Shown piece by piece: positions 44,393-54,318 of a stretch of DNA of 64,000 bases. The notes under the pieces are model-generated. The model was given only the letters and a program-made list of their open reading frames with translations, did not search any database and was not told the origin of the DNA. The DNA is from CAVQWT01 sp963717705 (GTDB lineage: Bacteria > Pseudomonadota > Gammaproteobacteria > Burkholderiales > Casimicrobiaceae), in contig CAVQWT010000007.1 in assembly GCA_963717705.1 (NCBI GenBank), forward strand, positions 1-64,000. The letters are read 5' to 3'. Numbering within the stretch: the first letter of the stretch is position 1; each line of letters starts with the position of its first letter. The translations under genes were made by a program, and so were the position numbers.

Positions 44393-46813
44393 TCAGAAAA
44401 CCGAGCCGACCTGGAACTGGAACGCCTGGAGCCGGTCGCCCGGCTTGTCGTTGAGCGGTAGCGCGTAGCTGAACTTGAGGGGGCCGATGGGCGAGTTCCA
44501 AGCGAGGCCCACGCCGGCGGTGTAGCGGAAGCCCTGCAGGTCGCTGTCGGGGTAGAACACGTCGGCGACCTTGTTGTAGTCGCTGTTGAGGTAGATCTGG
44601 CCGGCGTCGGCGAAGATGCTGGCCCGCACTGACTTCTCGCCCTTGAGGACCGGGTAGAAGAGCTCGGCGTTGGCGACGATCTTGCGCTTGCCGCCGGTGA
44701 CGTTGCCGAAGGCGTCGCGCGGACCCAGCGAGCTCTGCTCGTAGCCGCGGACCGACCCCACGCCGCCGGCGTAGAACGCCTTGTAGAACGGCAGCTCGCT
44801 GCCGCCGTAGCCGGCCCCGTAGCCGATGTCGCCGCGCAGCATCAGCACGAAGTCGCCGACGAGCGGAGTGAACCACTGCTGCACGTACTGCGCCTTGTAG
44901 TACTTGATGTCGCCGAACGGCAGCCCCACTTCGAGCAGCAGGCTCTGCAGCCGGCCGCGCGTCGGATAGAGGATGTCGTCGCGCGTGTCCCGGGCCCAGC
45001 CGGACGTGAAGATGAGCACGTTGGTCGGATTGCCGAACTGCGCGACGTACTCCTTGTATGCCAGCGGGCTGTCGTCGAACAGCGTGATGTCGGTGTTCTC
45101 GTAGCGCAGGCCCACGTTGACCGTGTCGGTCTCGGTGATCGGGATGCCGAAGTTGGCCGCGGCGCCAAGTGTGCGAGTCTGGTAGTTCGACACCGCCAGC
45201 GACGTCGGGTCCAGGAACTTGTCGTAGATCTCGAGCGTGCGCGACACGCCGTCGACGGTCCAGTACGGCTCGGTGAAGGCGAGCGAAATCGTCCGGTTGA
45301 CCTTGCTGGTGTTGATCGCCGCGATCAGCGCGTTGCCGCTGCCAAAGATGTTCTGCTGCGACACCGACGCGTTGAACACGATGCCGTCGGCACTCGAATA
45401 GCCGACGCCGGCGAGCAGGTTGCCCGTCGAGCGCTCGGTCACCGTGACCTCGACGTCGACGAGGTCCGGCGCGCCCGGCACCGGCGGGGTCTCGATGTTG
45501 ACGTCGTCGAAGTAGCCGAGCCGCCGGATCCGCACCTTGGACCGCTCGATGCGCGCGCCGTCGAACCAGGCGGACTCGAGCTGCCGCATCTCGCGCCGGA
45601 TCACCTCGTCGCGGGTGCGCGCGTTGCCGTTGATGTTGATGCGTCGGACGTAGACGCGGCGACCGGGGTCGACGAAGAAGGTGAACGCCACCTGCTTCTT
45701 GTCGCGATCGACCTCGGGCACCGCGTTGACGTTGGCGAAGGCGTAGCCCTCGCTGCCGAGGCGGTCGCTGATCGACTTGGCCGAGGCCTGCAGCCGCTCC
45801 CGCGAGTAGACGTCGCCGGCGCGCACGCGGATCATCCCCTCGAGCTCCGCCGCCGGGACCGGAAGGTCCCCGGCGAGTCGCACGTCGGCGATCGAGAAGC
45901 GCGGGCCCTCGCTGATGTTCAGCGTGATGTAGATGTCTTCCTTGTCCGGCGTGATCGACACCTGCGTCGAATCGACGTTGAACTCCAGGTAGCCGCGGTT
46001 CTGGTAGAAGCTGCGCAGGGCCTCGAGGTCGGCCGCGAGCTTCTGCTTGCTGTACTGGTCGTTCTTGGTGTACCAGGTCAGCCACCCGGGCGTCGTGAGC
46101 AGCATCTCGCTGCGCAGCTCCGCCTCGGTGTAGACCGTGGTGCCCACGATGTTGATGCGCGCGATCTTGGCCGGCTCGCCTTCCTCGATCGTGAAGTTGA
46201 CCGCGACCCGGTTGCGGTCCTGCGGCGTCGCCGTCGTCGACACCTTGGCGCCGTACAGGCCGCGGCTGATGTACTGGCGCTTCATCTCCTGCTCGGCGCG
46301 GTCGAGCGCCGCGCGATCGAAGATGCGCGCCTCGGACAGGCCGATGTCGCGCAGCGCCTTCTTCAGCGTGTCGGTGTCGAATTCCTTGTTGCCGATGAAC
46401 TCGACGCGGCTGATCGTCGGCCGCTCCTGCACCACGACGACGAGCACGCCGTTGTCGTTCTCGATGCGCACGTCGCGGAAGAAGCCGGTGGCGAACAGTG
46501 CCTTGACGGCCCGCGCCGCCTTCTCGTCGTCCATCCGCTCGCCGACCTTGACCGGCAGATAGCTGAACACGGTGCCGGCTTCGGTCCGCTGCGCGCCTTC
46601 GACCCGGATGTCCTTGACGACGAACGACTCGAACGCCTGCGCAGGCACCGCCATCGCCGCGACTAGCGCCGCGACGAGCGCCGGGAGCGCGCGCAGCCGG
46701 CCACGCGCCGGGCGCGCCCGGCGGGCGGGCGTCGCGACGGCGATCGCGGCGGCGGCAGCGCTCGCCGCATTGCGGGCGCTCCGGCGGAGTCTAGAACAGG
46801 CGGGAGAGGTCAT
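44393..46813 (-). CDS. bamA: Outer membrane protein assembly factor
   Basis: 806 residues. Five POTRA domains (from FVVKDIRVEGAQRTEAGTVF to about residue 460), then a 16-strand barrel with the loop-6 motif GVGSVRGYEQSSLG (family VRGF/Y) and C-terminal FQFQVGSVF. The N terminus has an unusually long, Arg/Ala-rich lead of about 45 residues before the signal helix ending AVPAQA-FESF. The start overlaps the rseP end by 23 bases, and no later ATG is available before the cleavage site. Confidence 0.94.
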   Translation of the reverse strand: MTSPACSRLRRSARNAASAAAAAIAVATPARRARPARGRLRALPALVAALVAAMAVPAQAFESFVVKDIRVEGAQRTEAGTVFSYLPVKVGERMDDEKAARAVKALFATGFFRDVRIENDNGVLVVVVQERPTISRVEFIGNKEFDTDTLKKALRDIGLSEARIFDRAALDRAEQEMKRQYISRGLYGAKVSTTATPQDRNRVAVNFTIEEGEPAKIARINIVGTTVYTEAELRSEMLLTTPGWLTWYTKNDQYSKQKLAADLEALRSFYQNRGYLEFNVDSTQVSITPDKEDIYITLNISEGPRFSIADVRLAGDLPVPAAELEGMIRVRAGDVYSRERLQASAKSISDRLGSEGYAFANVNAVPEVDRDKKQVAFTFFVDPGRRVYVRRININGNARTRDEVIRREMRQLESAWFDGARIERSKVRIRRLGYFDDVNIETPPVPGAPDLVDVEVTVTERSTGNLLAGVGYSSADGIVFNASVSQQNIFGSGNALIAAINTSKVNRTISLAFTEPYWTVDGVSRTLEIYDKFLDPTSLAVSNYQTRTLGAAANFGIPITETDTVNVGLRYENTDITLFDDSPLAYKEYVAQFGNPTNVLIFTSGWARDTRDDILYPTRGRLQSLLLEVGLPFGDIKYYKAQYVQQWFTPLVGDFVLMLRGDIGYGAGYGGSELPFYKAFYAGGVGSVRGYEQSSLGPRDAFGNVTGGKRKIVANAELFYPVLKGEKSVRASIFADAGQIYLNSDYNKVADVFYPDSDLQGFRYTAGVGLAWNSPIGPLKFSYALPLNDKPGDRLQAFQFQVGSVF

Positions 46814-48140
46814 TGAAAAGAGCCAGCGCCATCAGCATCGCCAGCACGGCCATGCCGATGCGCTGGCCGACCTCGAAGGCGCGGTCGGATACGGGACTGC
46901 CTTTGATGATTTCGGCGAAATAATACAGCAAATGGCCCCCATCCAACAGCGGAACGGGCAGCAGGTTGAGAACGCCGAGGCTGATGCTGATGAGCGCAAG
47001 ATAGCCGACGAAGACAAGCGAACCCGCCTGCACCGACTGTCCCGCGTAGTCGGCCATCGTGATCGGGCCGGAGATGTTCTTCAAGGACGCCGCACCGACC
47101 AGCATGCGGCCGAGCATCTTCAGCGTGAAGACCGACAGCTCCCAGGTCTTGCGCACGCCCTGCCCGATCGCGTCGACGACGCCGTAGCGCACGGTCACCG
47201 ACAGGGCCGCGGCCGAGGTCGGGTCGATCTTGAGCTGGACGCCGGCGATTCCCTGCCGCCTGCCGTCGCGCTCGACGATTTCGGTGACCAGGGGAACCGC
47301 GAGCACCGCGCCGGCGCGGTCGACCCGGAACACGAGTTCGCGCCCGGGGGCGCCGTTGGTCTTCGCCGCGACGTCGGCCGGCGACCGGACCGGCGTGTCG
47401 TCGATGGCGACGATGCGATCGCCGGCCAAGAGCCCCGCCCGTGCGGCCGGCTTGCCCGCGACCACCTGGTCGATCAGCGGCGGGCCGGAGTCCAGTTTGA
47501 GTCCCAGCGCGGGCATGAACGGCCCTTCCCAGTCGCCCGCCGCGAGTCCCGCCAGCGCCAGCACGCGGGTTGACCCCGATCCGCCCTGCCGCTCGATCTC
47601 CACCGCGACGTCGTCGCGCCCCGACGCCTTGAGCAGGCGCCAGCGCAGGTCCTGCCAGCTCGACACCGGAACGCCGTCGACCGCGACGACGAGATCGCCC
47701 GCCGCGAACCCGGCCGCAGCCGCGGCCGAGCCCGCCGGCGGCTGCGCGAGCAGCGCCTTCTGTCCCGGCACCCCGGCGACAAAGGTTCCGGCGAACAGCG
47801 CGACGGCCAGCAGCAGGTTCGCCGCGGGACCGGCCGCCACGATCGCGATGCGCTTCCAGACGCTCTGCCGATTGAAGGCGCGCGCGAGGTCCGCCGGCGC
47901 GACGTCGCCCTCGCGCTCGTCCGCCATCTTCACGTAGCCGCCCAGCGGCACCGCGGACAGCGCCCACTCGGTCCGGTCGCGTCCCAGCCGGCGCGACCAG
48001 ATCACCTTGCCGAAGCCGACCGAGAACCGGACGATCTTGACGCCGCACCAGCGGGCGACGAGGTAGTGGCCCAGCTCGTGGATGACGACCAGCACCGCGA
48101 GCACGAACAGGAACGACAGAACCTTGGTGGCGAGATCCAT
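46791..48140 (-). CDS. rseP: Site-2 protease RseP
   Basis: 449 residues. Zinc motif HELGH at 21-25, two PDZ domains (about 115-290), and NLLPVPLLDGGHLLYYF with the third ligand Asp near the C terminus. It cleaves RseA-type anti-sigma factors and signal-peptide remnants in the inner membrane. ATG 48140, 12 bases from the dxr stop. Confidence 0.93.
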   Translation of the reverse strand: MDLATKVLSFLFVLAVLVVIHELGHYLVARWCGVKIVRFSVGFGKVIWSRRLGRDRTEWALSAVPLGGYVKMADEREGDVAPADLARAFNRQSVWKRIAIVAAGPAANLLLAVALFAGTFVAGVPGQKALLAQPPAGSAAAAAGFAAGDLVVAVDGVPVSSWQDLRWRLLKASGRDDVAVEIERQGGSGSTRVLALAGLAAGDWEGPFMPALGLKLDSGPPLIDQVVAGKPAARAGLLAGDRIVAIDDTPVRSPADVAAKTNGAPGRELVFRVDRAGAVLAVPLVTEIVERDGRRQGIAGVQLKIDPTSAAALSVTVRYGVVDAIGQGVRKTWELSVFTLKMLGRMLVGAASLKNISGPITMADYAGQSVQAGSLVFVGYLALISISLGVLNLLPVPLLDGGHLLYYFAEIIKGSPVSDRAFEVGQRIGMAVLAMLMALALFNDLSRLF

Positions 48141-48152
48141 CGGGCGGTCGCT

Positions 48153-49338
48153 TCAGGCGCCGGGAGGCAGGTGGAGGAAGGCGCGCGCGGAGGCGCGCGC
48201 CGCGGCATCGGCGGCGAGCGCGTCGTCGAGCGTGCGCACCGGCACCGAGGGGATGCGCGCCAGCGCGTCGGCACAGGCGGATGGCGATGTCGGTGAAGCG
48301 CGCGCTGCCGTCGAGGAACGCGGCAACCGCGACTTCGTTCGCCGCGTTCAGCACGGCCGGCGCGGTGCCGCCCGCGGCCAGCGCCGCGTAGGCGAGGCCG
48401 AGGCAGGGGAAGCGGGCCGCGTCCGGAGCCGAGAAATCGAGTCCGGCCCGCGTGATCAGGTCGAGCGGCGGAACGCCGGTGTCGATGCGCGCCGGGTACG
48501 CGAGCGCCTGCGCGATCGGCGTGCGCATGTCCGGATGTCCGAGCTGGGCGAGCACACTGCCATCAACGTACTCGACCAGCGAATGGATGACGCTTTGCGG
48601 ATGGATGACGACCTCGATCCTGTCGGGCGGCACGCCGAACAACCAATGCGCCTCGATCACTTCGAGGCCCTTGTTCATCATCGTCGCGGAATCGACGCTG
48701 ATCTTGCGCCCCATCGACCAATTGGGGTGGGCACAGGCTTCGGCCGGCGAAACGCCGCAGAGTTCCGCGGGATCGCGGGTGCGGAACGGCCCGCCCGACG
48801 CGGTGAGCAGGATGCGGCGGATGCCGGCGGCGTCGGGCCGACGGTCGTAGCCCGGGGGCAGGCACTGGAAGATGGCGTTGTGCTCGCTGTCGATGGGCAG
48901 CAGCGTGGCGCCGCCCTCCGTAACAGCCGCCATGAAGACGGCGCCGCCGATGACCAGCGCTTCCTTGTTGGCAAGCAGGATACGCTTGCCCGCGCGCGCC
49001 GCGGCCAGCGTCGGCGCCAGTCCGGCCGCGCCGACGATGGCGGCCAGCACCGTGTCGACCTCGGGCAGCGTCGCCGCGATGCAGACTCCCTCCTCGCCCG
49101 CGAGCACACGGGTGGGCAGTCCGCGGCCGGCGATCGCGCGCTCGAGCGAGCGCGCCGCGTCGGCGTCCAGCAGCGCGGCCACCTGGGGGCGGAACCGCTC
49201 ACACAGGGCCGCGAGCTTCTCCCATTGCCGGTGCGCGGCCAGCGCAGCCACCGTGTAGCGCTCCGGATGGCGGGCGATGACGTCGAGCGTCGAGTCGCCG
49301 ATCGAGCCGGTTGCGCCGAGCAGGCTGACGACCCGCAT
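48153..49338 (-). CDS. dxr: 1-deoxy-D-xylulose 5-phosphate reductoisomerase, frameshifted near the C terminus
   Basis: About 395 codons, the normal length. NADPH site LLGATGSIGDSTLDV, LANKEALVIGG, SEHNAIFQCL, ILLTASGGPFR and WSMGRKISVDSATMMNKGLE are all intact from ATG 49338. After FTDIAIRLC the frame shifts (about 48280-48290) and continues as ADALARIPSVPVRTLDDALA to ARAFLHLPPGA and a TGA at 48153. Length is 3n+1. As the sole MEP-pathway enzyme of its kind in most such genomes, a real frameshift here would be unlikely to be tolerated. Confidence 0.85.
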
Positions 49339-49343
49339 CGGGC

Positions 49344-50192
49344 TCAACGCAGCAGCCCCGGGGCCGCCAGCGTCACCGCCACTGCCGCGGGCGGGAGCGC
49401 CGCGAGCAGGGCATCAATGCGGTCGAGGATCCCCCCGTGGCCGGGGAGCAGCGCGCCGCTGTCCTTGACGCCGGCGTGGCGCTTCAGCATCGATTCGAAC
49501 AGGTCGCCGGCGACCGACAGCCCCGCCAGCAGCAGCATGAACGCGACGAAGGCGACGGTGGTCGCCGGGCCGGGCGCGATCGCGCCGGCGCGTGGCGCGA
49601 GGAGCGACAGCGCCAGCGCATACAGCGCCACCGCCGCCAGCGCGCCGTAGACGCCTTCCCAGGTCTTGCCCGGACTGATCAGGGGTGCGAGCTTGCGGCG
49701 TCCGAACGCACGACCCGCGAAGTACGCCGCCGTGTCGGCAATCCACACGACGGCCATCGCCGCCAGCGCGAGCCACGGCGAACGCGACTGCAGCTGGACG
49801 AGTGCGACGAAGGTCCCCAGCAGGACGACCGTCCCCGCGAGCAGCAGCGGCATCGCGCCGGCGGGCCGCCAGCGGGTCGCGAGCCAGGGCGGAGCGACGA
49901 GCAGCCAGAACAGAGTGGCGACACCGCAGACGGCGAGCACGACCTCCGCCGGCCAGCCGTCGGCGAACCTCGCCACAGGTGCGAACACCAGCGCGAGCCC
50001 CGCGCCGACGATGCCGGCGACGAACAGCCGGCGGCCGGTGCCCGACCAGGCCGCGAGGCGGGCCCACTCCGCCGCCGCCAGCGCGACGGCGGCGAGCACG
50101 GCGACGGCCCACCACCGCGGGGGCAGGAGGAACAGTCCGGCGAGGACCGCGCAAGCGAGAACCAGCGCGGTGACGATCCGGGTGTGCAGCAT
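49344..50192 (-). CDS. cdsA: Phosphatidate cytidylyltransferase
   Basis: 282 residues, about eight membrane helices. The CDP-alcohol signature is SVAGDLFESMLKRHAGVKDS followed by GALLPGHGGILDRID at the C terminus. It makes CDP-diacylglycerol for phospholipids. It starts six bases after the uppS stop. Confidence 0.93.
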   Translation of the reverse strand: MLHTRIVTALVLACAVLAGLFLLPPRWWAVAVLAAVALAAAEWARLAAWSGTGRRLFVAGIVGAGLALVFAPVARFADGWPAEVVLAVCGVATLFWLLVAPPWLATRWRPAGAMPLLLAGTVVLLGTFVALVQLQSRSPWLALAAMAVVWIADTAAYFAGRAFGRRKLAPLISPGKTWEGVYGALAAVALYALALSLLAPRAGAIAPGPATTVAFVAFMLLLAGLSVAGDLFESMLKRHAGVKDSGALLPGHGGILDRIDALLAALPPAAVAVTLAAPGLLR

Positions 50193-50198
50193 CCGGCG

Positions 50199-50987
50199 TC
50201 AGGACCCGGAAGCGACGGCGGGGGTGGTCGGCCGGGTCGCCTCGAGCTGCTCGCTGGTGCGCCCGAAGCGGCGCTCCCGCTGCCGATACCACTCGAGCGC
50301 CGCGTCGAACGCACGGGCGTCGAAATCCGGCCACAGCGTGTCGGTGAAATGCAGCTCGGTGTACGCAAGCTGCCAGAGCAGGAAATTGGAGACGCGCTGC
50401 TCGCCGCCGGTGCGCACGAACAGGTCGGGCTCAGGCGCGTACGCCATCGCCAGGAACGGCGCCAGCGCGTCGGGGTCGACCGGCTCGGTGCCCGCGAGGG
50501 CGGCCGGGTTGGCCGCGTAGTACCGCCGCGCGGCCTGCGCGATGTCCCAGCGCCCGCCGTAATTGGCGGCAACCGTCAGCGTGAGCCGGGCGTTGTCCGC
50601 GGTCAGCGCCTCGCCGGCGGCGATCAGTTCGCGGATGCGCGGATCGAAGCGCGAGGTGTCGCCGACGACGCGAAAGCGGATCTCGTTGCGGTGGAGCTTG
50701 GCGACCTCCTGCTCCAGCGCGCGCAGGAACAGCTCCATCAGGATCGTCACTTCGTCGGCCGGCCGCCGCCAGTTCTCGCTGGAAAACGCGAACAGCGTCA
50801 GGAACTCGATCCCGCGCTCCATGCAGCCGCGGACGACGCCGCGCACCGACTCGACGCCCTTCCGGTGGCCGGCCACCCGCGGCAGGAACCGCTGCTTCGC
50901 CCAGCGCCCGTTGCCGTCCATGATGATGGCGACGTGCCGCGGGACCTCGCCGGTGGCGGGGACGTCTCGAGTGGTGCTGTTGTGCAT
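50199..50987 (-). CDS. uppS: Undecaprenyl diphosphate synthase
   Basis: 262 residues, cis-prenyltransferase. IIMDGNGRWAKQR with catalytic Asp24, TLFAFSSENWRRP, and RTGGEQRVSNFLLWQLAYTE plus WPDF at the C terminus. It makes the lipid carrier for peptidoglycan and O-antigen. ATG 50987. Confidence 0.94.
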   Translation of the reverse strand: MHNSTTRDVPATGEVPRHVAIIMDGNGRWAKQRFLPRVAGHRKGVESVRGVVRGCMERGIEFLTLFAFSSENWRRPADEVTILMELFLRALEQEVAKLHRNEIRFRVVGDTSRFDPRIRELIAAGEALTADNARLTLTVAANYGGRWDIAQAARRYYAANPAALAGTEPVDPDALAPFLAMAYAPEPDLFVRTGGEQRVSNFLLWQLAYTELHFTDTLWPDFDARAFDAALEWYRQRERRFGRTSEQLEATRPTTPAVASGS

Positions 50988-51046
50988 GCGGGGTCGACGG
51001 GACCGTCGGCAGCGGGCGGCGGCATCTTCGCCGCCGGCGGCTGGCG

Positions 51047-51610
51047 TCAGATCGCCATCAGGTCCGTTTCCTTCGCCTGCAGGATCTTGTCGATGTCGGC
51101 GATGAAGCGGTCGGTGAGCTTCTGCACGTCGGTCTGCGCGTGCCTTTCGTCGTCCTCGGCAACGGCGTGGTCCTTGAGCAGCTTCTTCAGCTGCTCGTTC
51201 GCTTCGCGGCGCACGTTGCGGATCGCGACGCGCGCGTTCTCGGCTTCGTGGCGGACGACCTTGATCAGCTCCTTGCGGCGCTCCTCGGTGAGCGCCGGCA
51301 TCGGCACCCGGATCACGTCGCCCGACGTGGCCGGGTTGAGGCCGAGGTCGGAATCGCGGATCGCCTTCTCGATCACCGGGACCATCTTCTTCTCCCACGG
51401 CTGCACGGCGATCGTGCGGGCATCGGCGAGCGTGATGTTCGCGCACTGCGCGATGGGCATCGGCGTGCCGTAGTAGTCGACGTTGAGGTGGTCGAGCAGG
51501 CCGGTGTGCGCGCGGCCCGTGCGGACCTTCGACAGGTCGTGCTTCAGCGCATCGACCGACTTGGTCATCTTCTGCTCGGCGGTCTTCTTGATTTCGGCGA
51601 TCGTGTTCAC
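51047..51610 (-). CDS. frr: Ribosome recycling factor
   Basis: 187 residues, standard length. KVRTGRAHTGLLDHLNVDYYG, TIAVQPWEKKMVPVIEKAI and RKELIKVVRHEAENARVAIR are conserved. GTG start at 51610 with AGGAG seven bases upstream, where homology begins. Confidence 0.94.
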   Translation of the reverse strand: MNTIAEIKKTAEQKMTKSVDALKHDLSKVRTGRAHTGLLDHLNVDYYGTPMPIAQCANITLADARTIAVQPWEKKMVPVIEKAIRDSDLGLNPATSGDVIRVPMPALTEERRKELIKVVRHEAENARVAIRNVRREANEQLKKLLKDHAVAEDDERHAQTDVQKLTDRFIADIDKILQAKETDLMAI

Positions 51611-51678
51611 GGTGGAGCTCCTGCGGTCGCGGTGGCAAGCGGCGGGGGCGGGGGCACCGCCCTCCCCGGCGATGGTCG

Positions 51679-52452
51679 TCAGCAGTGGACGTGCGTGCCC
51701 TCGTCCTGTCCCTCGACGACCCGCTTGAGGGCGCCGGGGACGAAAATGGAAAACACCTTGAGCTGCATGTTCTGGTCGCGGCACAGCGCCAGCGCCGTCG
51801 CGTCCATCACCTTGAGGTTGCGGACGATGGCCTCGTCGAAGGTCAGGTCGGCGTAGCGCGTGGCCGTCGGGTCCTTGTGCGGGTCGGCGGTGTAGACGCC
51901 GTCGACCTTGGTCGCCTTCAGCACGATGTCGACGCCCATCTCGCGGCCGCGCAGCGCCGCGGCGGTGTCGGTGGTGAAGAACGGGTTGCCGGTGCCGGCG
52001 GCGAAGATCACCACCTTGTGCTCCTCGAGGTGGCGCAGCGCGCGGCCGCGGATGTAGGGCTCCGCGACCTGATCGATGCGCAGCGCGGACTGCACGCGCG
52101 ACTCGACCCCGGCGCGCCGCAGCGCGTCCTGCAGCGCCAGCGCGTTCATCAGCGTCGCCAGCATCCCCATGTAGTCCGCCGTCGCGCGATCCATGCCGGC
52201 CGCGCCGGGGGCCACGCCGCGAAAGATGTTGCCGCCGCCGATGACGATCGCGACCTGCACGCCGAGGCGAACGACCTCGGCGATCTCGGCCACGATGCGG
52301 TCGATCGTCTCCCGGTTGATCCCGTACTGGTCGTCCCCCATCAGCGCCTCGCCCGACAGCTTGAGCAGTATCCGGCGGTAGACGGGCCGCCGCGCCGCGG
52401 ACGCGTCGGCAGCGGGGGCGACGGAGAGAGGAGTGGCGGAAGGCGGGTTCAT
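51679..52452 (-). CDS. pyrH: UMP kinase
   Basis: 257 residues. YRRILLKLSGEALMGDDQYG, VIGGGNIFRG, and GTGNPFFTTDTAAALRGREM are family marks. A Pro/Ala-rich N-terminal extension of about 20 residues precedes the kinase fold. ATG 52452; a later start without the extension is possible. Confidence 0.93.
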   Translation of the reverse strand: MNPPSATPLSVAPAADASAARRPVYRRILLKLSGEALMGDDQYGINRETIDRIVAEIAEVVRLGVQVAIVIGGGNIFRGVAPGAAGMDRATADYMGMLATLMNALALQDALRRAGVESRVQSALRIDQVAEPYIRGRALRHLEEHKVVIFAAGTGNPFFTTDTAAALRGREMGVDIVLKATKVDGVYTADPHKDPTATRYADLTFDEAIVRNLKVMDATALALCRDQNMQLKVFSIFVPGALKRVVEGQDEGTHVHC

Positions 52453-52517
52453 GGCGGGCTCCGGGAAGTTCGGGGGAACGACGGGCCCGGCACCGCCGGG
52501 CCGGAACGACCGCGGCG

Positions 52518-53414
52518 CTACGCCTTCGCCATCGCCGCCACCTCGGCGGCGAAGTCGTCCTTCTTCTTCTCGATGCCTTCGCCGACGACGAACATCGCGA
52601 AACTCTTCACGGTGGCGCCCTTCGACTTGAGGTACTTCTCGACGGTCTCGTCGGGGTTCTTCACGAACGGCTGGCCGAGCAGCGTGACCTCGGACAGGAA
52701 CTTGGCGATGCGGCCGTCGACCATCTTGGCGACGATCTCCGCCGGCTTGCCGCTGTCGGCGGCCTGCGCGGTGTAGATCGCCCGCTCCTTCTCGATCAGC
52801 TCCGCCGGCACCTCGTTGCGCGACACGCACACCGGGCGCACGGCGCCGGGGGCACCGGACGCTGCGATGTGCATCGCGACGTCCTTGCCGGTCGCCTCGT
52901 CGGCGCCGTCGAACTCGACGGTGACGCCGATGCGGCCGCCGCCGTGCAGGTACTGCGCGAGCCGGCCGCCGGTCGCGAACCGCGCGAAGCGCCGGATCGA
53001 CAGGTTCTCGCCCAGCTTCTGCACCAGCGCGACGCGGGCGGACTCGACGGTGCCCGCGTCCAGCGGCAGCGCGGAGAGCGCGGCGACGTCGGCGGGATTG
53101 CGGTCGGCGACGAGCTGCGCGAGGCGCTTCGCCAGCGCGACGAAGTCGTCGTTACGCCCGACGAAATCCGTTTCGCAGTTGACCTCGACCATCGCGGCCG
53201 ACCTGGCGTCCGCCGCGAGGTAGGCCCCGACGACGCCCTCGGCCGCGACCCGCCCGGCCGCCTTCGACGCCTTGGCGCCGCTCTTGATGCGCAGCACTTC
53301 CTCGGCCTTGACCAGGTCGCCGCCCGCCTCGGTCAGCGCCTTCTTGCATTCCATCATGCCCAGCCCGGTGCGCTGGCGCAGTTCCATCACCATGCTCGCG
53401 GAGATTTCCGCCAT
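52518..53414 (-). CDS. tsf: Elongation factor Ts
   Basis: 298 residues. MAEISASMVMELRQRTGLGM then MECKKALTEA, and VNCETDFVGRNDDFVALAKR, are the EF-Tu exchange-factor motifs. ATG 53414. Confidence 0.95.
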   Translation of the reverse strand: MAEISASMVMELRQRTGLGMMECKKALTEAGGDLVKAEEVLRIKSGAKASKAAGRVAAEGVVGAYLAADARSAAMVEVNCETDFVGRNDDFVALAKRLAQLVADRNPADVAALSALPLDAGTVESARVALVQKLGENLSIRRFARFATGGRLAQYLHGGGRIGVTVEFDGADEATGKDVAMHIAASGAPGAVRPVCVSRNEVPAELIEKERAIYTAQAADSGKPAEIVAKMVDGRIAKFLSEVTLLGQPFVKNPDETVEKYLKSKGATVKSFAMFVVGEGIEKKKDDFAAEVAAMAKA

Positions 53415-53479
53415 TTCGTGTGCTCCGTGTTGCGTTGTTGGTGCCCCCGGCGTCGGCCGGGCATCGCGCCGGCCGGCTC

Positions 53480-53498
53480 GGGAACCCCCTGGGGTCCC
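53480..53498 (-). promoter_or_regulatory. Hairpin in the rpsB-tsf spacer
   Basis: GGG.ACCCC paired with GGGGTCCC around a two-base loop and one bulged A, in the 160-base gap between rpsB and tsf. No U-tract, so it could be an attenuator or mRNA stability element of the kind known between these genes. Confidence 0.35.
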
Positions 53499-53574
53499 GC
53501 GGTCGGCGGCGTCGCGGCGGCGGCCGCGGCGGGAGCTTCCCCGCCGTGCGCGACCGGCGCCGCGAGTCCGTGCG

Positions 53575-54318
53575 TTACTGCGCCGCTTCTCCGGAAACCT
53601 CGACGAATTCCTCGCCGCCCTGGACGATTTCCTGGATCACCTGGCTGCGGCCCTCGAGGATCGCGTCGGCGGCCCCGCGGGCGTAGAGGCGGATCGCCCG
53701 CGACGAGTCGTCGTTGCCTGGAATCACGTGGGCGATGCCGTCCGGCGAATGGTTGGTGTCGACGACCGCGACGATCGGCACGCCGAGCTTCTGCGCTTCG
53801 GTCACCGCGATCTTGTGGTAGCCGACGTCGATGACGAACAGCGCGTCGGGCAGGCCGTTGAGGTCCTTGATGCCGCCGAGGCTCTTGTCGAGCTTCAGCC
53901 GCTCGCGCTCGAGCGTCAGCGCCTCGCGCTTGGTCATCTTCTCGAAGGTGCCGGCTTCGCGCATCTCCTCGAGGTCCTTGAGCCGCTTGATCGAGGCCTT
54001 GACCGTCTTGAAGTTGGTCAGCATGCCGCCGAGCCAGCGGGCGTCGACGTACGGCATGCCGGCGCGGCGGGCTTCCTCGGCGACGATCTCGCGCGCCTGG
54101 CGCTTGGTGCCGACGAACAGGATCTGGCCCTTGTTCGCCGCCAGCTGGCGGATGAACTTCATCGCCTCCTGGTACTTCTCCATCGTCTTCTCGAGGTTGA
54201 CGATGTGGATCTTGTTGCGGTGGCCGAAGATGTACTCGGCCATCTTCGGGTTCCAGTAGCGGGTCTGGTGGCCGAAATGGACCCCGGCTTCCAGCATCTG
54301 ACGCATCGTGACCGACAT
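53575..54318 (-). CDS. rpsB: 30S ribosomal protein S2
   Basis: 247 residues. MSVTMRQMLEAGVHFGHQTR then YWNPKMAEYIFG, PDALFVIDVGYHKIAVTEAQ and PGNDDSSRAIRLYARGAAD are unmistakable. ATG 54318. First gene of the block. Confidence 0.96.
   Translation of the reverse strand: MSVTMRQMLEAGVHFGHQTRYWNPKMAEYIFGHRNKIHIVNLEKTMEKYQEAMKFIRQLAANKGQILFVGTKRQAREIVAEEARRAGMPYVDARWLGGMLTNFKTVKASIKRLKDLEEMREAGTFEKMTKREALTLERERLKLDKSLGGIKDLNGLPDALFVIDVGYHKIAVTEAQKLGVPIVAVVDTNHSPDGIAHVIPGNDDSSRAIRLYARGAADAILEGRSQVIQEIVQGGEEFVEVSGEAAQ

Noticed and set aside
48002..48274. Small minus-strand frame over the rseP start and dxr end
   Set aside because: Wrong frame; Arg/Pro-rich and overlaps two recognised genes.
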